Assembly (NCBI GenBank): GCA_049322755.1
Contig: JBMOQX010000006.1
Coordinates: 1-16,547, forward strand
Reading direction: 5' to 3'
DNA from: DATIUV01 sp049322755
Lineage (GTDB): Bacteria; Pseudomonadota; Gammaproteobacteria; Burkholderiales; UBA6910
Length of the DNA: 16,547 nt
Of this stretch, positions 14,171 to 16,547 are shown piece by piece; position 1 is the first letter of the stretch; each line of letters begins with the position of its first letter. The translations under genes were made by a program, and so were the position numbers. The notes below the pieces were generated by a model. That model saw only the letters and a program-made list of their open reading frames with translations. It was not told the DNA's origin and did not search any database.

Positions 14171-14227
14171 CGACCGACCTCAGTGACGCACCGCTGGCGG
14201 TGCGTCCGCTGCAACGTATGGCTGGGC
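14165..14227 (-). repeat. Degenerate attC-like site (attC-C)
   Basis: On the minus strand the site begins GCCCAGC (14227-14221), one mismatch from the GCCCAAC expected for the cassette starting at 14606, and ends GTTATGC (14171-14165). Between them is a strong inverted repeat, GACGCACCGC/GCGGTGCGTC (14185-14206), with a short outer CAG/CTG arm. The R'' lacks the conserved AAC, so the site is at best degraded. The hairpin alone could also be a terminator stem, though there is no T-run. Confidence 0.4.
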
Positions 14228-14606
14228 TGCATCCGCGGGGCGGTGCCATTCCCAAACGACGCCGTCTTCCGGATGCTGGGTGGTCGCCGCCAGGGTGAAT
14301 CTTTTTCGCCTAGAGAATACCTTTGCCTGGCCCCTTATTTGTCACTAAGACGAGCACATCGAACTTTGGCCGAGTATCCCCGGGGGGCAAATGGGACTCC
14401 TCGATAACCACTAAGATCTCACCGATCTCCTTAAGCTTCTCTCGGATCTGCGACCCCGTAGCGTACGACTCAAAACCGTCAATGAGTGGGCTCCGCTGTG
14501 CTTGAACCTTGGCATATGCGTCCACTGCCTCGCGTCCGCACGCGGATACGATTACGCAGATCAGTAGTACGGCGGGCAAATTGAACCGCATGGCTATGAC
14601 GCCCAA
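14171..14606 (-). mobile_element. Integron cassette C (lipoprotein), probably decayed
   Basis: The segment from the TT of GTTGGGC (14606) to the G of GTTATGC (14171) behaves as a 436-bp cassette in the same orientation as cassettes A and B. Its left junction sequence TTGGGC predicts an attC R'' of GCCCAAC; the sequence at 14227-14221 is GCCCAGC. The only gene is the small lipoprotein ORF. Weaker than A and B because of the degenerate attC. Confidence 0.45.
14310..14591 (-). CDS. Small hypothetical lipoprotein (cassette gene)
   Basis: A 93-residue protein starting MRFNLPAVLLICVIVSACGREA. The signal has a short basic start, hydrophobic core and lipobox VSAC, with C18 the predicted acylated cysteine, so the mature protein should be anchored to a membrane. 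The mature part contains YATGSQIREKLKEIGEILVVIEESHLPPGDTRPKFDVLVLVTNKGPG and resembles no family I know. The start is 10 nt after the R' box of attC-B, with no Shine-Dalgarno, as is common for cassette genes translated from an upstream transcript. The abrupt end GKGIL followed by TAG could mean truncation. Confidence 0.6.
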   Translation of the reverse strand: MRFNLPAVLLICVIVSACGREAVDAYAKVQAQRSPLIDGFESYATGSQIREKLKEIGEILVVIEESHLPPGDTRPKFDVLVLVTNKGPGKGIL

Positions 14607-14676
14607 CGCCCGCGCTCAGGGGGCCGAAACAGCGGCAACGCCGCTGTTGAGGCTCCCCTGCAGCGCGTTGTTGGGC
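14601..14676 (-). repeat. Integron attC site of cassette B (attC-B)
   Basis: A 76-bp site. On the minus strand R'' is GCCCAAC (14676-14670) and R' is GTTGGGC (14607-14601), both matching the consensus (RYYYAAC, GTTRRRY) and each other. The inner arms 14611-14625 and 14651-14667 pair as CGCGCT-CAGGGG-GCC with one unpaired G and an A/G mismatch, like the extrahelical bases of real attC sites. The centre folds into a perfect 9-bp stem, AACAGCGGC/GCCGCTGTT, around AAC. It lies 31 nt beyond the protease stop codon, as expected for a cassette attC. Confidence 0.85.
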
Positions 14677-15631
14677 GTCGATCCATTTCAGCTTCGAGTT
14701 GAAGGAGTTACTGCTTTCTGAGGTAGCTGATCGTGATGGGACCGCCCCTGTCGATAGCATCGTGAATCAGAACCCGGTCCCATCCGGCGGGTGTGAATAT
14801 TCCTCGCGCAGACAGATCCTGGAGCCGATAGCGCGCTGTTTCAACACCACCGGGAACAAGGCGTGCATCGACGGGAATGGCCATCATCGGCCAGAGCATA
14901 CTGACGTACGAAACGTGATCCTCATGCGGCGAAGAAGCAGGCAAGCTGCCACAGACGATTCCGCACACTTGACTGTGCTCGTCAATTACCAGTCCGCCAC
15001 TCATCCCATGTTCAAATCGTGCATCTACCTCTAGGCATGGGAAGTTATACATGCCCCTGTCTCGCCCGGCCCAATAGTGTTGCTTCACGGTTCCGGTGGA
15101 CGTTGAGCGTTCACACTTGACCTCGATGTGCTCGAACTTCCCTTCGGTGTTGACGCGAGAGCCGTCGAAGCGAACATTGTGTATCCCAAAAGCTCTGACC
15201 GTAGTCCCGATCGGTGGTGGATCAAAGGTAACTGGGGCCCCTTTCCACTCTTTGTATCGTGCCGCGACGTCGTTGAGACCCCTTAGCCAGATGATCGCGA
15301 TATCGGAGTGCGGAGACGTGGCTATGGAGTCGATTGTCCACACCACGTAGTCGTGGTCGTCTCCGTCCCACTTGACCTGGGTAATCCAGTACTCGTACTT
15401 GCCGGGTGCGCCCGACACGATTCCTCGATCGTTCCGCAGGAGCTCTTCGACAACGTGTTTCGCGGTAATAGCCATGTGCGACCAGGCGATGAAGCATGAG
15501 CCGTAGCAGAGCAGATCTTCGTTCGGGCCAATCCCGATCAGAATCGGCATCAGCTCATAAAGGAGCCTGTCGTCAGGGTTTACAGGTCGAAACTCTGGCA
15601 TTGCACTACCGTGACCGTTCTAGACGCCCAA
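14607..15631 (-). mobile_element. Integron cassette B (trypsin-like protease)
   Basis: A 1025-bp cassette from TTGGGC (15631) to the G of the R' box of attC-B (14607). Its leading TTGGGC agrees with the R'' GCCCAAC of its own attC, as required if it once circularised. It holds a single gene that fills it, with 24 nt of leader and 31 nt before the attC, which is the compact layout of integron cassettes. Confidence 0.75.
14708..15601 (-). CDS. Trypsin-like serine protease (cassette gene)
   Basis: A 297-residue protein with a chymotrypsin-fold catalytic triad: H49 in AITAKHVVEE, D100 in TSPHSDIAIIWL and S201 in FEHGMSGGLVID (GMSGG in place of GDSGG). The N-terminal strand GSCFIAWSHMAITAKH and the S1-side strand VCGIVCGSLP after the serine complete the pattern. 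There is no signal peptide or membrane segment, so it should act in the cytoplasm, unlike HtrA-type proteases, and there is no PDZ domain. Similar stand-alone trypsin-like proteins occur in defence-associated and stress contexts, but I cannot name a partner or substrate. The gene is AT-richer than the left part of the window. No clear Shine-Dalgarno precedes the ATG. Confidence 0.78.
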   Translation of the reverse strand: MPEFRPVNPDDRLLYELMPILIGIGPNEDLLCYGSCFIAWSHMAITAKHVVEELLRNDRGIVSGAPGKYEYWITQVKWDGDDHDYVVWTIDSIATSPHSDIAIIWLRGLNDVAARYKEWKGAPVTFDPPPIGTTVRAFGIHNVRFDGSRVNTEGKFEHIEVKCERSTSTGTVKQHYWAGRDRGMYNFPCLEVDARFEHGMSGGLVIDEHSQVCGIVCGSLPASSPHEDHVSYVSMLWPMMAIPVDARLVPGGVETARYRLQDLSARGIFTPAGWDRVLIHDAIDRGGPITISYLRKQ

Positions 15632-15745
15632 CGCAGAGCTAACCGGCGCGCCGCCCGTCGACATACGAGACGGCACAGCGATCGAGATACGACTGCGAAC
15701 GACGAAGCTTGCTGGCGGCGCGTCCGGTTGAGCGCCGTGTTATGC
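15626..15745 (-). repeat. Integron attC site of cassette A (attC-A)
   Basis: A 120-bp site. On the minus strand R'' is GCATAAC (15745-15739) and R' is GTTGGGC (15632-15626). The inner arms 15641-15655 and 15714-15729 pair over 15 bp as AACCGG-CGCGCCGCC with one extrahelical base, the classic attC feature that sets the recombined strand. The middle (about 58 bp) is a variable, partly structured loop. R'' departs from strict RYYYAAC at one base, but matches the leading TTATGC of its own cassette. The antitoxin stop codon TAA lies inside R''. Confidence 0.82.
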
Positions 15746-16000
15746 CGCAGTTTCAACCGGGACCTCCCAGCCAGGGAAAACGAGTACTGCCGGGTGGCAT
15801 TTGAGGGCACGCGCAAGAACCTTTGCGCGCTCGACCCCCAAGTTGACGCGGCCATTCTCGATCGCGGAAATAGTCGCCTGAGGAATTCCAGTGAGTTCGG
15901 AAAGCTGATTCTGGCTCAGCTCTTGAAGCTCGCGCAGGATGCGCACGGACTCTCCCACAGAGACCTCGACTCGCTTCCGGGCAGGGCGAAATTCTTTCAT
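15740..16000 (-). CDS. XRE-family antitoxin (cassette A)
   Basis: An 86-residue helix-turn-helix protein: VGESVRILRELQELSQNQLSELTGIPQATISAIENGRVNLGVERAKVLARALKCHPAVLVFPGWE. QNQLSELTG and the recognition helix QATISAIENGR form a standard Cro/C1 HTH. It follows the toxin gene after a 1-nt gap (TGA-T-ATG), so the two are translationally coupled. It should neutralise the toxin and repress the promoter at 16292-16321. The stop codon is inside the attC R'' box. The HTH resembles HigA/RelB-type antitoxins of relE-like modules. Confidence 0.85.
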   Translation of the reverse strand: MKEFRPARKRVEVSVGESVRILRELQELSQNQLSELTGIPQATISAIENGRVNLGVERAKVLARALKCHPAVLVFPGWEVPVETAA

Positions 16001-16001
16001 A

Positions 16002-16286
16002 TCAGCGCCTTCGATAATCGTGCGGTGTCACCTGAACCACCTGAATCAATAGCGCGTCCGCTAGGACACGGTAAATCACGCGCCACTGAAGCCCCAGTCG
16101 AGACGAGCGATAGCCCTTCCACTCCCCAGAAAGAGCTTCGTCATGAAACCCCCTAATCAACCGTAGACCAGGCGGCCCAGAAAGCCGGGCGATGTCCTTC
16201 CATTTCTCGTACCGCTTCAGGATCTCCTTCGGAACGGCGCCAGATAGCTGCTTGTCGACCCGGCGATGTTCCTCGATGCGCCACAT
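16002..16286 (-). CDS. RelE/ParE-superfamily toxin (cassette A)
   Basis: A 94-residue toxin beginning MWRIEEHRRVDKQL. The RelE-like core is GLRLIRGFHDEALSGEWKGYRSSRLGLQWRVIYRVLADALLIQVVQVTPHDYR, with a W-K-G-Y-R-S-S-R-L block, QWRVIYRV strand and the C-terminal VTPHDYR that carries likely catalytic His and Arg/Tyr residues. Family members cleave mRNA on the ribosome. Antitoxin follows after one nucleotide. The ATG 16286 has no Shine-Dalgarno and sits 6 nt past the -10 box, so the transcript is probably leaderless. Confidence 0.83.
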   Translation of the reverse strand: MWRIEEHRRVDKQLSGAVPKEILKRYEKWKDIARLSGPPGLRLIRGFHDEALSGEWKGYRSSRLGLQWRVIYRVLADALLIQVVQVTPHDYRRR

Positions 16287-16291
16287 GCCAT

Positions 16292-16321
16292 ATTATGGCT
16301 ATGCTACATATAGTATGTCAA
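16292..16321 (-). promoter_or_regulatory. Promoter/operator of the cassette A toxin-antitoxin genes
   Basis: On the minus strand: perfect -35 TTGACA (16321-16316), 18-bp spacer, -10 CATAAT (16297-16292). The toxin ATG (16286) starts 6 nt past the -10. Two inverted repeats overlay it: ACATA-TAG-TATGT (16306-16318), between the -35 and -10, and GCCAT-ATT-ATGGC (16287-16299), over the -10. These are likely antitoxin operators. Confidence 0.75.
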
Positions 16322-16342
16322 GGCAGCGCACCGGACTCTGCG

Positions 16343-16349
16343 GCATAAC
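16343..16349 (-). other. Cassette A recombination boundary (R'/attI-like core)
   Basis: GTTATGC on the minus strand is the recombination core at which cassette A joins the upstream sequence. The crossover is expected between G (16349) and TT (16348). It would be either the attI core of the integron or the R' box of another cassette lying to the right. Confidence 0.55.
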
Positions 16350-16365
16350 TTGATTTAACCGACAT

Positions 16366-16410
16366 GATAAACATTACTAATGCTATAAACTTGCTCGCAC
16401 CGGTATAAAC
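16366..16410 (-). repeat. Three TATAAAC-type direct repeats next to cassette A
   Basis: GATAAAC (16366-16372), TATAAAC (16384-16390) and TATAAAC (16404-16410) on the plus strand, with start-to-start spacings of 18 and 20 bp. They sit just outside the cassette core in AT-rich DNA. Integrase-binding direct repeats beside the core are a known attI feature, so this may be an attI; the repeats could instead belong to another regulator. Confidence 0.4.
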
Positions 16411-16426
16411 AAGTTTCCAATACTAG

Positions 16427-16547
16427 AACCTATCTCAAATTCGTTTTAGGAGCATTGTGATACAGGCGAGCTCTACGAATCCGAGGAAATTTTCAACGTA
16501 GTATTCCCAGCGAATCAGAAGGCGGCGCTTCCACTGCAACCATGCGA
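16427..16547 (-). mobile_element. IS5-family insertion sequence, one end (partial)
   Basis: The right edge contains the 3' end of an IS5-type transposase followed by a short tail. CTAG at 16423-16426 is consistent with a YTAR-type target site used by one IS5 subgroup, placing the element end near 16427. The other end is outside the window. The exact boundary is inferred. Confidence 0.4.
16435..16547 (-). CDS. IS5-family transposase, C-terminal part
   Basis: The last 37 codons of a leftward gene, open to the window edge, reading WLQWKRRLLIRWEYYVENFLGFVELACI and ending MLLKRI before TGA 16437-16435. The block R-R-x-x-I-R-W-E-x-x-x-x-x-F-L-x-F-x-x-L-A-C is the C-terminal signature of IS5-family DDE transposases. 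The rest of the protein, with most of the catalytic core, is outside the window, so intactness is unknown. Confidence 0.75.
   Translation of the reverse strand, partial: AWLQWKRRLLIRWEYYVENFLGFVELACITMLLKRI

Larger units (their letters stand above)
15632..16348 (-). mobile_element. Integron cassette A (toxin-antitoxin)
   Basis: A 717-bp cassette from TTATGC (16348, after G 16349) to the G of the attC-A R' box (15632). The leading GTTATGC and the R'' GCATAAC of its attC are exact reverse complements, which is the expected footprint of a circular cassette integrated by an integron integrase. It carries a toxin-antitoxin pair with its own promoter, a common stabilising cassette type in large integrons. 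Confidence 0.75.

Noticed and set aside
14185..14206. Perfect 10-bp hairpin after higA as a Rho-independent terminator
   Set aside because: There is no T-run after the stem on either strand, and its position between R''- and R'-like boxes fits an attC remnant better.
14180..14310. A fully canonical third attC downstream of the lipoprotein gene
   Set aside because: No RYYYAAC box occurs between the lipoprotein stop and 14171 on the minus strand, so only a degenerate site can be claimed.
14699..15034. Rightward ORF overlapping the protease gene
   Set aside because: Antisense to the protease gene with no motif and no ribosome-binding site.
1..16547. CRISPR array, tRNA or rRNA genes
   Set aside because: No regularly spaced repeats with unique spacers, and no recognisable tRNA or rRNA segments were found on reading either strand.

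Overview
The window is a very GC-rich bacterial chromosome segment. Its gene content (LpxO-type lipid A hydroxylase, CpxR/CpxA-like two-component system, YajD, YceH, beta-class carbonic anhydrase, Tat-exported MsrB) points to a beta- or gammaproteobacterium. No rRNA, tRNA or CRISPR array was seen. From about 12.3 kb the sequence changes character. GC falls, ordinary housekeeping genes stop, and toxin-antitoxin modules, integron attC sites and an insertion sequence appear.

Layout. (1) 1-2433, leftward: the N-terminal part of a DUF123/GIY-YIG-like protein, a GNAT acetyltransferase, an LpxO-like hydroxylase and a second GNAT. (2) 2434-5165, rightward: an intergenic region with a perfect CpxR-type box, then a Spy/CpxP-like periplasmic protein, an OmpR-family regulator and its histidine kinase, which together look like an envelope-stress (Cpx-like) locus. 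(3) 5285-7273: an exported coiled-coil protein (leftward), a Tat-exported MsrB (rightward), a possible gene remnant and a small membrane protein. (4) 7254-8700, leftward: an SH3-like gene broken by an in-frame UGA, yajD and yceH. (5) 8701-9997: a weakly coding stretch, then a membrane-anchored, proline-rich TonB-like protein. (6) 10088-12268, leftward: a GNAT, a tiny membrane ORF, carbonic anhydrase, a RidA-family protein and an N-terminally truncated MliC-type lysozyme inhibitor that marks the edge of the core region. (7) 12426-14171: a BrnT/BrnA module, a YdhR-like monooxygenase and a HigB/HigA module. (8) 14165-16349: a leftward-reading integron cassette array. (9) 16427-16547: the 3' end of an IS5-family element.

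The most interesting part is the cassette array. Two attC sites are convincing (14601-14676 and 15626-15745). Each has R''/R' boxes, long imperfect inner stems and extrahelical bases. The cassette boundaries are self-consistent: the right-hand cassette begins with TTATGC and its own attC has R'' GCATAAC, and the next cassette begins with TTGGGC and its attC has R'' GCCCAAC. The cassettes encode (A) a RelE-type toxin with an XRE antitoxin, (B) a cytoplasmic trypsin-like serine protease with a visible His-Asp-Ser triad, and (C) a small lipoprotein. A third, degenerate attC (14165-14227) may link this array to the oppositely oriented HigBA module. No integrase gene is visible. A set of TATAAAC-type direct repeats just outside cassette A could be an attI, and the IS element lies immediately beyond it.

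The three toxin genes here share an unusual design. Each toxin start codon lies only 5-8 nt past a plausible -10 hexamer, which predicts leaderless or nearly leaderless mRNAs.
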